DNA of 31,893 bases from DASPPM01 sp035604475 (GTDB taxonomy: Bacteria > Pseudomonadota > Alphaproteobacteria > JACZXZ01): contig DATNIJ010000006.1 of assembly GCA_035604475.1 (NCBI GenBank), positions 1 through 31,893 on the forward strand, written 5' to 3'. Below, one piece after another: positions 1 through 7,326 of this stretch. Each line of letters begins with the position of its first letter. Positions within the stretch are counted from its first letter, which is position 1. The notes beneath the pieces were generated by a model. The model did not search any database. It was not told where the DNA came from and saw nothing but the letters and a program-made list of their open reading frames with translations. Position numbers and translations under genes: made by a program.

Positions 1-2
1 CC

Positions 3-59
3 ACCGAGGTGCGGCCCTACACGAGCAACCGGCATCACATCGTGCGGAAGGTGGTGTAA
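3..59 (+). CDS. C-terminal end of an unidentified gene (partial, 5' end outside window)
   Basis: An open frame enters from the left edge and ends at TAA (57-59), giving 18 residues ending in HHIVRKVV. The stretch is rich in basic residues, and nothing in it identifies a family. The case for a real gene end is only that the frame is open to the edge and that a strong inverted repeat (138-176) follows about 80 bases later. A chance open frame of this length is quite possible. The sequence left of the window would settle it. Confidence 0.3.
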   Translation, partial: TEVRPYTSNRHHIVRKVV

Positions 60-757
60 GGGTGGCGTACAGGATCGTGCTCACGCTTAGGAGCGGGGCG
101 ACGACAACCAATTTTTCTGTCCGGTCGACTCTCGCGTGCCGAGTGTCCGCTGCTGAAAGTGCTGCGGACACTCGGCGAGCGGGTCGGTGAGTCTCTTAGC
201 GGACTCTGGCAAGCCGCCCGAGGGCGTGTTTACGAGTTCACGTCCAAGTTCGCGGCGTCTTGTGTCCCTGCCGGCGTGCTCGGGAACTCGTCGTGAATAT
301 CGCCTGCTAGGGACGGAATACTAGCGGTCGTGATCGTCCTTTCTATGCCCGCCGCCGAAACCGAAGCCGAAACCCGGCACCACCGCGCCGCCGCCATCAG
401 GCGGCGCTTGCGTCTGCGAAGCCGTTGGCGGACAGGGGACGACCAGAAAATAGTTAGCGCAAGTGACGCGGACGAATGCTCTGTTGGGGTCGATGTCGTT
501 CCCCGTAGCGCGTGAGGTCGAAACCTTGGTGACTGCTCTCGAGAAGCGCGGTCCTGGCGGCGAGGCACAAGAATTTATGCAGGGCCTCTTCCTTTAAATT
601 CAAAATCTCCGCCTTCGGCAAAGGTGAGGGCATGCGCGGATTGGCGAAATCCTGCGCGACCACCTCGAGGACAGAACTGACGCGATTCGTCAATGCAATC
701 GAGATACCAATACGGTATGCTTCGAGCATTAGAACCTCGGTTGTCGGGGTAGCCGCG
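60..757. other. 698-base stretch without a convincing gene
   Basis: Short open frames exist on both strands, but none has a good start, a ribosome site and a recognisable product together. The base composition looks less GC-rich than the core operons to the right. The visible structures are an inverted repeat at 138-176 and, on the minus strand around 343-600, a frame without a start codon whose C-terminus reads GGGAVVPGFGFGFGGG. The latter could be a relic of a small glycine-rich secreted protein, but this is speculative. No tRNA or other RNA family was recognised. Confidence 0.5.
138..176. repeat. 13-bp perfect inverted repeat (stem-loop)
   Basis: GCCGAGTGTCCGC at 138-150 pairs perfectly with GCGGACACTCGGC at 164-176 across a 13-base loop. 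No T-run follows on either side, so it is not a textbook intrinsic terminator. It could still end transcription of the gene that finishes at 59, act as an operator, or be a single unit of a dispersed repeat. The sequence alone does not decide between these. Confidence 0.6.
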
Positions 758-964
758 ATGCGCGACCGTTATGGTTACGATTTCGATGACGACAACGCGA
801 GTTTCCGCGAGCAGCGCCTCCAGCATCTTGAGTGGGCGCACAGGCGGCGCTCTTTTTGGAGATCGCCATTCGGCCATGTGGTGATATGGGCCTTGGCCCT
901 GGCTGCCGCCCTGCTGTGTATCACGATCATCTGGGATATCGCGATGATGATTCTTGGCAAATAG
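758..964 (+). CDS. Small single-pass membrane protein, unknown function
   Basis: This frame encodes 68 residues. The first 18 or so are acidic and polar (MRDRYGYDFDDDN), followed by a basic segment WAHRRRSFWR. A single hydrophobic helix near residues 41-62 then runs almost to the C-terminus. By the positive-inside rule the N-terminus would be cytoplasmic. The ATG at 758 is chosen because a GGGG-containing stretch sits about 10 bases upstream and the longer in-frame start at 632 adds residues of no protein-like character. It has no operon partner: the next gene, bactofilin, is on the other strand. No family was recognised. The amphipathic arrangement favours a real gene, but the frame could be fortuitous. 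Confidence 0.45.
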   Translation: MRDRYGYDFDDDNASFREQRLQHLEWAHRRRSFWRSPFGHVVIWALALAAALLCITIIWDIAMMILGK

Positions 965-1250
965 GCGGAAGAAAATGCTCCGGCAACGCTATGCGTATCT
1001 CAGGGCTGCGATGACTTTGATCGGCGAATTGCCCGACTGCGCAAGCGCGCGCCGGCTTCAGCAGTCTATTTCCTGCACGGAAACGCATCTTCCAGCGCTT
1101 CTGCGGCAAGTCCCGAAGCAAGAAGATGTCGTATCTCAGAATGACTGTTTAGTTTGGAAGCCTCGCTCGGAAATGACCGGGCGTGCGGCTAGTCGGTCGG
1201 GGTAGCCGTACCGCCACGCGCACCTAAGATGCCTGGACGTGCGCGGCGGT
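965..1250. other. Intergenic stretch, nothing recognised
   Basis: This is the gap between the small membrane protein and the convergent bactofilin gene. A plus-strand frame beginning with TTG around 954 runs through it, but its predicted product is cysteine-scattered with no domain and no ribosome site. No strong hairpin with a T-run was found. Confidence 0.4.
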
Positions 1251-1703
1251 TTACTCGATCGTCGAGGTGCCTCCCGTAGCGGCACGGCGCGCTTTGGCCC
1301 AGCTCGCGACCTCGCCGTCGGCGCCGGTGGCCGAGCTCAAGTGCTTGACGCTGCCTTCGAAACGCGCACCGGCCTCGATTGCCAGGCCATCGTGCCAGAT
1401 GTCGCCTTGCACGCGCGCGGTGCGCGCGAGCGACACGGTCTTGGCGCGGACCTGGCCGTGCACAGTCCCCGCGACCATGACGGTCTCCGCCGTAATCACC
1501 CCCTTGACCGTGCCGCCTTCCCCAATCGTCAGCACGTTCGTCTTGATGTCGCCTTCGACGGTGCCGTCGACCTGGATGTCGCCGTCGGCTGTAAGGTCGC
1601 CGCGCACGACTAGGTGATTGTCGATGATCGCCGCCATGCTCTTGCCGTGAGAGCGCGGCGAATCATAGGGTGCCGGCTTCTCGCTAGTTCTTGCTGAAGA
1701 CAT
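1251..1703 (-). CDS. Bactofilin (cytoskeletal polymer-forming protein)
   Basis: The product has 150 residues. Bactofilins form non-polar filaments from a right-handed beta-helix and act in cell shape, stalk formation or localising cell-wall enzymes. The core at about residues 25-125 shows the repeating pattern of short beta-strands with glycines: HLVVRGDLTADGDIQVDG, VEGDIKTNVLTIGEGG, VKGVITAETVMVAG, VHGQVRAK, VQGDIWHDGLAIEAGARFEG. Flexible tails flank it, including a proline/serine-rich N-terminus and a C-terminus ending in STIE. The ATG at 1703 is chosen because AGGTGA lies just upstream. A start about 78 bases further up would only add non-conserved residues. The M23 peptidase gene that often accompanies bactofilins is not present beside it, so the partner cannot be named. 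Confidence 0.88.
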   Translation of the reverse strand: MSSARTSEKPAPYDSPRSHGKSMAAIIDNHLVVRGDLTADGDIQVDGTVEGDIKTNVLTIGEGGTVKGVITAETVMVAGTVHGQVRAKTVSLARTARVQGDIWHDGLAIEAGARFEGSVKHLSSATGADGEVASWAKARRAATGGTSTIE

Positions 1704-2047
1704 ATTCACCTGACATTGCCCGGATAGCCGACCAAACCAGCGCTTCCTTGGGGAAAGTATACCCATCGCGGCTCCCGACAAAGCCGGAATTCGACCTTGC
1801 TGAGCTGAATTCCAGAATGCCCCCCCGCACGGGTTAGCCGACGGCAGACCCGTTGATCGTCTGGCGATCGTCTGCTTATGGCACTTCTCGGACGAGCCGG
1901 CCGGCCGCCAGCGGATCCGCTTTCTGGGGTACTGCGGCCGTTCCCTGGCGCCCCGCGTAGAGGGGACGTGCGTGGGAGCTCAAACGACAATGGCGCGCTA
2001 TCGCCTTTGAAAAAATCCCTTACAAACCGCGGGCTTCGCGGACATCT
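1704..2047. other. 344-base intergenic region between ntrC and bactofilin genes
   Basis: Both flanking genes are on the minus strand, so this stretch should hold the end of the ntrBC transcript and the bactofilin promoter. A minus-strand frame that overlaps here (about 1706-1990) has arginine/proline/serine-rich, low-complexity content typical of spurious frames in GC-rich DNA. No clear terminator or sigma-70 box was identified. Confidence 0.4.
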
Positions 2048-3490
2048 TCACTTTACGCCGCGCAAAACCTGAATGTCCAACTCGCGGATTTTCTTGCGCA
2101 GCGTATTGCGGTTGAGCCCGAGCAGCCGTGCCGCCTTGATCTGATTGCCGCGCGTGGCGGCCAGGCTCAAGGAGAGCAGCGGCCGCTCGATCTCGCGCAA
2201 GACGCGGTCGTAGACCCCTGCCGCCGGCAGCCCGTCCTTGTGCGCCGCGAAATAGTCCTTGAGGTGCCGCTCGACGGAGGCGGCCAGACTGTCGTCGACG
2301 GCCGTCTTGGCGCCCGCCGCGGGCGGGCTCAAGTCCGCGAGCTCGGCCTCGATCACGTCGACCCCGATAACCTCCTGGGCGTAAAGTGCCGCCAGTCGCT
2401 GAATGAGATTCTCGAGCTCGCGCACGTTCCCCGGCCAGCGATGCTGCTTCAGGCGCTCCATCGCCGCCTGGTCGATCGTCTTCGCGGGCAGGCCCTGTTG
2501 CACCGCCCGGGTGAGGAAGTGGCGGGCCAGTGCGGGGATGTCCTCGCTGCGCTCGCGCAGCGGCGGCAAGCGCATCGGCACGACGTTCAGACGATAGAAG
2601 AGGTCCTCGCGAAAGAGGCCCTGGCGGATGTACTGGCGGAGGTCGCGGTGGGTGGCGGCGATGATGCGCACGTCGGCGCGGATCGGCGTGCGTCCGCCGA
2701 CGGTCGTGTATTCGCCCTCCTGGAGCACGCGCAGAAGGCGCGTCTGGGCCTCGAGCGGCATGTCGCCGATCTCGTCGAGGAAGAGCGTGCCGCGATCGGC
2801 TTGCTCGAAGCGCCCGGCGTAGCGCGCGTTGGCGCCGGTGAAGGCCCCCTTCTCGTGACCGAAGAGCTCGCTCTCGATCAGCTCGCGCGGGATTGCCGCC
2901 ATGTTGATGGCGATGAACGGTCCGGCGCGGCGCTTGCCGTAATCGTGAAGCGCGCGCGCGACGAGCTCCTTGCCGGTGCCCGACTCGCCCGTGATCGTGA
3001 CGGTGAGGTCCGTGCCCATGAGGCGCGCGAGCACGCGGTAGATCTCCTGCATCGCGGGCGAGCGGCCGATCAGCGGCAGCTGCTCATCGGCGTCCGCCAG
3101 CACCTGGCTCTCCTCGTTCGCCGGCCGACTGGTGAGCGCGCGCTCGACCATGCCGACGAGCTCGCGCAGATCGAAGGGTTTGGGCAGATACTCGAAGGCG
3201 CCGCGCTCGGTCGCCCTCACGGCGGTCATGAGATTGTTCTGCGCGCTCATGACGATGATGCGCAGATCGGGGCGGATCTTCTTGATGCGCGGGATGAGGT
3301 CGAGGCCGTTCTCATCCGGCATCAGCACGTCGGTGATCACGAGGTCGCCCTCGCCGTCGGAGACCCAGCGCCACAGCGTGGCCGCGTTTCCCGTCGTGCG
3401 CACGGAATAACCCGCGCGGCCGAGCGCTTGGTTGAGCACGGTGCGGATGGCGCGATCGTCGTCGGCCACGAGAATGGTCGCAGCGCTCAT
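2048..3490 (-). CDS. ntrC: Nitrogen regulation response regulator NtrC (sigma-54 activator)
   Basis: The product has 480 residues, close to the family's usual length. It has three domains in order. The receiver domain (1-120) has acidic D11/D12, phosphoacceptor D54 in TDVLMPDENG and K104 in PKPFD. The AAA+ domain (about 138-370) has Walker A GESGTGKE (168-175), the sigma-54-contacting GAFTGA loop (215-220) and FLDEIGDMP. A Fis-type helix-turn-helix lies at the C-terminus (GNQIKAARLLGLNRNTLRKKI). The protein is expected to be phosphorylated by NtrB and to activate sigma-54 promoters for nitrogen-assimilation genes. Its ATG overlaps the ntrB stop by 4 bases (ATGA), implying translational coupling. 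The ntrY-ntrX pair that often follows in alphaproteobacteria is absent here. Confidence 0.96.
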   Translation of the reverse strand: MSAATILVADDDRAIRTVLNQALGRAGYSVRTTGNAATLWRWVSDGEGDLVITDVLMPDENGLDLIPRIKKIRPDLRIIVMSAQNNLMTAVRATERGAFEYLPKPFDLRELVGMVERALTSRPANEESQVLADADEQLPLIGRSPAMQEIYRVLARLMGTDLTVTITGESGTGKELVARALHDYGKRRAGPFIAINMAAIPRELIESELFGHEKGAFTGANARYAGRFEQADRGTLFLDEIGDMPLEAQTRLLRVLQEGEYTTVGGRTPIRADVRIIAATHRDLRQYIRQGLFREDLFYRLNVVPMRLPPLRERSEDIPALARHFLTRAVQQGLPAKTIDQAAMERLKQHRWPGNVRELENLIQRLAALYAQEVIGVDVIEAELADLSPPAAGAKTAVDDSLAASVERHLKDYFAAHKDGLPAAGVYDRVLREIERPLLSLSLAATRGNQIKAARLLGLNRNTLRKKIRELDIQVLRGVK

Positions 3491-4737
3491 AGCGGCTCTC
3501 CGCGGTCCGCATCGCTCGCCGCGCTTGCCAAACGATAGATCGGCAGCATGACCTTGAACACGGTGCGGCGCGGCTCGCTGTCGAACTCGATGATGCCGCC
3601 GTGATCACCGACGATCTTGGCGGCCAGCGCCAAGCCCAGGCCGCTGCCGTCCTTCTTCGTCGTGACGAAGGGATCGAAGAGATGGGATTTGAGATCGTCG
3701 GGAATGCCCTCGCCGTTGTCCTGCACGCTGACGAGGAGGGGGAGCTGCAAGCGGTTCTCGCTGGCCGCGACGGCCAGGCGGACGCCGTGCTGATAAGACG
3801 TCGCGAGCACGATTTCGCCGCCCTTCTCGGGTGCCGCCTCGGCCGCGTTCTTTACGAGGTTGAGGAAGAGCTGCACGAGCAGGTCGCGGCTCCCCGCCAC
3901 CGGCGGCAGCGAGGGATCGTAGTTCTCGATGAAGCGCACCTGCTTGGCGAAGCCGTTCTGCGCCACCTTGCGCACGTGCTCCAGGACCGCGTGGATGTTC
4001 ACCGGGCCCTTCTCGATCGGCCGTCCGTCGGAGAACACTTCCATGCGGTCGACGAGCGCGCAGATGCGGTCGGTCTCGTCGCAGATGAGGCGCGTTAGCT
4101 CGCGATCCTCAGCAGGTGCCGACTGCTCGAGAAGCTGGGCCGCCCCGCGAATGCCCGAAAGCGGATTCTTGACCTCGTGGGCGAGCAGCGCCGCCATGGC
4201 GGTGACCGAGCGCGCCGCATTGCGGTGCGTGAGCTGGTGGTCGATCTTGCGCGCGATCGACTGCTCGTGCAGCGAGACGATCACCGAGTCGGGCTCATCG
4301 GCCAGCTGCGCCACCTGGGCGGTCACGAAATGCTCGCCGATGCGCGGGGTCGAGAGCGTCACCCCGTATTCGGAGACGCTCGAGAGTCCGCCCCGCACCT
4401 GCCCGATGAGGCCGAAGAGGGGGCTGTCCTCAGGCAGGAGGTCGCAGAGCGCGCGTCCCGCGAGCCAGAGCGCGCTGCTGTCGAAGAAATTCTCCGCCGC
4501 CATGTTGGCGAAGCGGATCTGGCCACTTGGCCCGATCACGAGCACGGCGTCGGGAATCGCGTTGAGAATGGTAGCCGCATCAACCTCTGACGCCCGCTTG
4601 GTCTCTTTGCGCAAGGAACGCGCCACCGGGCCGGCGCTAAGCAGTCTGGCGGACTTGCGAAATTCGCTCAAGACGAAGCTCCTGGCTATGCCTAATTTAT
4701 CATCAACTAGCCGTAATGGCGAATTATTAGGCATCAT
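3487..4737 (-). CDS. ntrB: Nitrogen regulation sensor histidine kinase NtrB (GlnL)
   Basis: The product has 416 residues and is cytoplasmic, with no membrane segment. A PAS domain occupies about 55-160 (AIPDAVLVIGPSGQIRFAN). The dimerisation/phosphoacceptor helix has H187 in LLAHEVKNPLSG. The ATPase has the N-box LVKNAAEA (294-301), G1 DNGEGIP (340-346), DPFVTTK and G2 GSGLGLA (364-370). NtrB phosphorylates or dephosphorylates NtrC according to PII signalling. The start is one of two adjacent ATG codons (4735-4737 and 4732-4734). GAGG lies 12-13 bases upstream of the first, and an upstream TTG at 4761 is less likely. About 50 residues before the PAS domain have no known role. The gene is divergent from the agmatinase-family gene, and the upstream dus gene found in many alphaproteobacteria is missing. 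Confidence 0.95.
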   Translation of the reverse strand: MMPNNSPLRLVDDKLGIARSFVLSEFRKSARLLSAGPVARSLRKETKRASEVDAATILNAIPDAVLVIGPSGQIRFANMAAENFFDSSALWLAGRALCDLLPEDSPLFGLIGQVRGGLSSVSEYGVTLSTPRIGEHFVTAQVAQLADEPDSVIVSLHEQSIARKIDHQLTHRNAARSVTAMAALLAHEVKNPLSGIRGAAQLLEQSAPAEDRELTRLICDETDRICALVDRMEVFSDGRPIEKGPVNIHAVLEHVRKVAQNGFAKQVRFIENYDPSLPPVAGSRDLLVQLFLNLVKNAAEAAPEKGGEIVLATSYQHGVRLAVAASENRLQLPLLVSVQDNGEGIPDDLKSHLFDPFVTTKKDGSGLGLALAAKIVGDHGGIIEFDSEPRRTVFKVMLPIYRLASAASDADRGEPL

Positions 4738-4783
4738 GCCGTGAAAGGTACCTCTTCGCAAGTGCGAAATGGTAGCGGCGGTG

Positions 4784-4812
4784 TTGCCGAAGGACGGGGA
4801 TATGCATAGCTT
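4784..4812 (+). promoter_or_regulatory. Possible sigma-70 promoter for the agmatinase-family gene
   Basis: TTGCCG (4784-4789) and TAGCTT (4807-4812) are separated by 17 bases, upstream of the ATG at 4852. The -35 matches consensus at 4 of 6 positions and the -10 at 3 of 6, so this is only a candidate. A small inverted repeat (TTCGCA 4755-4760, TGCGAA 4763-4768) lies between it and ntrB and could be an operator for either divergent gene. Confidence 0.28.
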
Positions 4813-4851
4813 TGACGACCCGTCATTCCCCCTCTGAGGACCTTACGCATC

Positions 4852-5889
4852 ATGGCAAGACCCGGACAAGCTAAGGCCCGCGGCAGTAAGCACCGCGGTG
4901 TCGCCGCCCAAGCGCGCCTCGATCGGCCCTTCGTGGGCATCCCTTCTTTTCTGCGCTCGCCGATCTCGCTCGATCTCGACGAACTTGACGCCGCCATCGC
5001 CGTCATGGGCGTGCCCTTTGACGAGGGATCGCCCTTTCTCGCGGGCTCGCGGTTGGGCCCGCGCGCGCTCCGCGAGCACTCGTTGCGCTTCGTGGGCGGC
5101 GGCAAGAAGGGCTTCTACAATCCCGAGACGGAGAAGCAGTACCTCGAATATGAGATGGCCAACGGCCTGATCGTGGATGCGGGTGACGCCGACATCCTGC
5201 CGACGAACGTCGAGAAGACCTTCGAGAACGTCACCCAGATGATGCGCAAGCTGCTCGTTCGCGGCGCCTTGCCCGTGGTGCTCGGCGGCGACCACTCGAT
5301 CACTTATCCCGTGGTGAGAGCCTTCGAGACCCCGCTCCACGTCGTGCATTTCGACGCCCACTCCGACTATGCGCCCTTCATCCACGACCTCCGTTTCACC
5401 AACCAGCACGCCTTCCGCCACATCAGCCCGATGGCGCACGTGCTGAGCCTCACCCAGGTCGGCATCCGCAGCCTGCGCGAGAGTAAGGACATGGTCGGAG
5501 ACTCGATCCGCGACGGCAACCGCGTGGTGACCATGCCGGAGTTTCGCCGCTTGACGCCGGCGGGCTTGGCGCGGCTCGTCCCCAAGGGTGCCGCGTGCTA
5601 CGTGAGCATCGATGTCGACGTGCTGGACCTCTCGCTCGTGCCCGGCTGCGTCTCGGCCGAGCCCAACGGCATGAGCTACGCCGAGCTCCGCGACACGCTC
5701 AAGGCGCTCGCCGAGCGCACTCAGGTGGTCGGCTTCGATTTCGTCGAGGTCAATCCCCAGCTCGACGTAGGCACCGGCGTCACCTCATACCTGGGTGCGC
5801 ACACGGTGATCGAGTTTCTCGGCCATATTTGCGATCAGCCCGGCTGGGCCGCGCGCCGCGCGCGCGGGCGCAAGCGCGGGCGCAAATGA
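4852..5889 (+). CDS. Agmatinase/arginase-family ureohydrolase
   Basis: The product has 345 residues. Ureohydrolases use two manganese ions to hydrolyse guanidino groups, releasing urea (agmatine to putrescine in agmatinases). All metal-binding motifs are intact: GGDHS with H148, FDAHSD with D168, H170 and D172, and SIDVDVLD with D254, D256 and D259. E299 in FDFVEVNP matches the usual late glutamate. The loop after the last motif reads LSLVPGCVSAEPNGMSY instead of the commoner DPAxAPGTGTPExGG, which suggests a distinct substrate subgroup such as another guanidino compound. The C-terminus is a basic tail (RRARGRKRGRK), and the N-terminus is also basic. GAGGA lies about 11 bases before the ATG. 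An OsmC-like gene follows after 24 bases and may be co-transcribed. Family is certain; substrate is not. Confidence 0.88.
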   Translation: MARPGQAKARGSKHRGVAAQARLDRPFVGIPSFLRSPISLDLDELDAAIAVMGVPFDEGSPFLAGSRLGPRALREHSLRFVGGGKKGFYNPETEKQYLEYEMANGLIVDAGDADILPTNVEKTFENVTQMMRKLLVRGALPVVLGGDHSITYPVVRAFETPLHVVHFDAHSDYAPFIHDLRFTNQHAFRHISPMAHVLSLTQVGIRSLRESKDMVGDSIRDGNRVVTMPEFRRLTPAGLARLVPKGAACYVSIDVDVLDLSLVPGCVSAEPNGMSYAELRDTLKALAERTQVVGFDFVEVNPQLDVGTGVTSYLGAHTVIEFLGHICDQPGWAARRARGRKRGRK

Positions 5890-5913
5890 GGGCCTTGAGC
5901 GGAGGTGAGGCGG

Positions 5914-6384
5914 ATGGCTCATGAGCATCGCTACCGGACTGCGGTCGAATGGACGGGCAATCGCGGCGCGGGTACCAAGGATTATCGCAGCTACGGCCGC
6001 GACCATGTGGTGAAGGGTGCGGGCAAGCCGTCGATCGCCGGCTCTTCCGATCCGGCATTTCGCGGCGACAAGGCGCGCTGGAACCCCGAGGAACTGCTGG
6101 TGGCGTCCCTCGCGCAATGCCACATGCTCTGGTATCTGCATCTGGCGTCTGCGGCCGGCATCATCGTGACCGCCTATCGCGACGAAGCGGAGGGCGTCAT
6201 GCTCGAGTCGGACGATGGCGGCGGACGCTTCGCGCGCGTCGTGCTGAGGCCGCGCGTGGTACTTGCCCCCGGCTCCGATCTCGAGCAGGCGCTGCACCTG
6301 CACCACGCGGCCCATGAGAAATGCTTCATCGCCAACTCGGTGAATTTCCCGGTCGCGTGCGAGCCGCAGATCGAGGCGGGGTGA
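5914..6384 (+). CDS. OsmC/Ohr-family protein (thiol peroxidase-like)
   Basis: The product has 156 residues. OsmC/Ohr proteins reduce organic hydroperoxides with two cysteines. Both are present at the expected places: C69 in SLAQCHMLWYLHLA on the central helix and C137 in HEKCFIANSVNFPV. R55 in KARWNPEELLVA fits the catalytic-arginine region. The ATG at 5914 is chosen over an upstream in-frame start at 5905 because an excellent ribosome site, GGAGGTGAGG, begins at 5901 with normal spacing to 5914. The gene sits 24 bases after the ureohydrolase gene on the same strand. The paired cysteines and the length (about 140-160 is usual) make the family call firm. Whether its in vivo substrate is a peroxide is inference. 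Confidence 0.9.
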   Translation: MAHEHRYRTAVEWTGNRGAGTKDYRSYGRDHVVKGAGKPSIAGSSDPAFRGDKARWNPEELLVASLAQCHMLWYLHLASAAGIIVTAYRDEAEGVMLESDDGGGRFARVVLRPRVVLAPGSDLEQALHLHHAAHEKCFIANSVNFPVACEPQIEAG

Positions 6385-6408
6385 GGATGCTTGACGGCGG
6401 CCAGCGGC

Positions 6409-7206
6409 TTAGGCGAGGAGCACGTCGGTTACGAACTTGACGCCGGGATAGGCGAGCGTGAGGAGGAGATAGGCGAGCAGCACGAGGCGTGCCGCGCGGC
6501 GGCCGCCGATCCCGCTTTTCGCCTGCGCCACGAGGAGTGCTCCGATCACCGCGAAAGCGAGAAGCGAGAAGAGCGTCTTGTGGTCGAAGGCAACCACGGC
6601 GCCGGAGACGAAATATTGGGTCGCCATCCCGGTCAAGAGCCCGAGCCCGAGCACGACCTCGGAGACGGCGAGCAGCCCCACCTGAAGCCGCTCGCAGGAG
6701 GCGATCGCGGGGAGGATCTGGTTGAGCGCGCCGCGCCGCTTGCCCTTGAGCGCGCGCTCCTGCACGAGGACGGCAAAGCCGGCGACGGCCGCGATGGTGA
6801 GCAGACCGTAGGTCGCGACCGAGACCAGGATATGGAGATCGAGCCACATCGCGGGGGCTGCGATGAGCGGACGCTCCGGCGCCTGCTGCCAGATCGTCGC
6901 CAAGGCGCCGAGCACGATGAGATAGGGCAGCAAGAGCGGCGTGAGCCGCCAAGCGTCCCGCACCAGGGCCGCGACCAGCATGAAGAGCGCCAGGCTCGCG
7001 GCGATGGTGACCCAAAGGGCGCCGGAAAGGCTCGTGTGCCACTGTGGCGTCAAGGCGATCACGGCGCGCGCGAGCGCTCCGGCCAACGCCACCGCGAGCA
7101 GGAGCCACCAGAGGCCGTCGCGGCGCGCCGTGCTCCTGAGCGTCACGAGGACGGCCGGGACGAGAGCCGCAAGTGCCGAGAGGCTGAGCAATAGGGGCAT
7201 CGCCAT
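6409..7206 (-). CDS. CcsA/YpjD-type cytochrome c assembly membrane protein
   Basis: The product has 265 residues, almost all in hydrophobic segments (about eight helices), so it is an inner-membrane protein. The pattern fits the CcsA/ResC/YpjD (HemX-like) family, including LDLHILVSVATYGLLTIAAVAGFAVLVQERALK and the later histidine in FDHKTLFSLLAF. Such histidines bind haem in CcsA proteins; YpjD-type members have an unproven role. No CcsB or other cytochrome c maturation gene is nearby, so the exact job is open. The ATG at 7204-7206 is used; a second ATG is at 7198-7200. No ribosome site precedes either. A TATATA box on the same strand ends 7 bases before the first ATG, so the message may be leaderless. 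The gene is divergent from ispDF. Confidence 0.82.
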   Translation of the reverse strand: MAMPLLLSLSALAALVPAVLVTLRSTARRDGLWWLLLAVALAGALARAVIALTPQWHTSLSGALWVTIAASLALFMLVAALVRDAWRLTPLLLPYLIVLGALATIWQQAPERPLIAAPAMWLDLHILVSVATYGLLTIAAVAGFAVLVQERALKGKRRGALNQILPAIASCERLQVGLLAVSEVVLGLGLLTGMATQYFVSGAVVAFDHKTLFSLLAFAVIGALLVAQAKSGIGGRRAARLVLLAYLLLTLAYPGVKFVTDVLLA

Positions 7207-7326
7207 GGGGCCCTATATAGCATTGATCGCATGAGTCAGGAGCCTGTCTGCGCGGGCTTGGCAAGCGGCAATGCGCCGCGATAGGGTGGCCGGCTTTCAA
7301 GGGACGGCAGAGGACGAGCGACGCGC

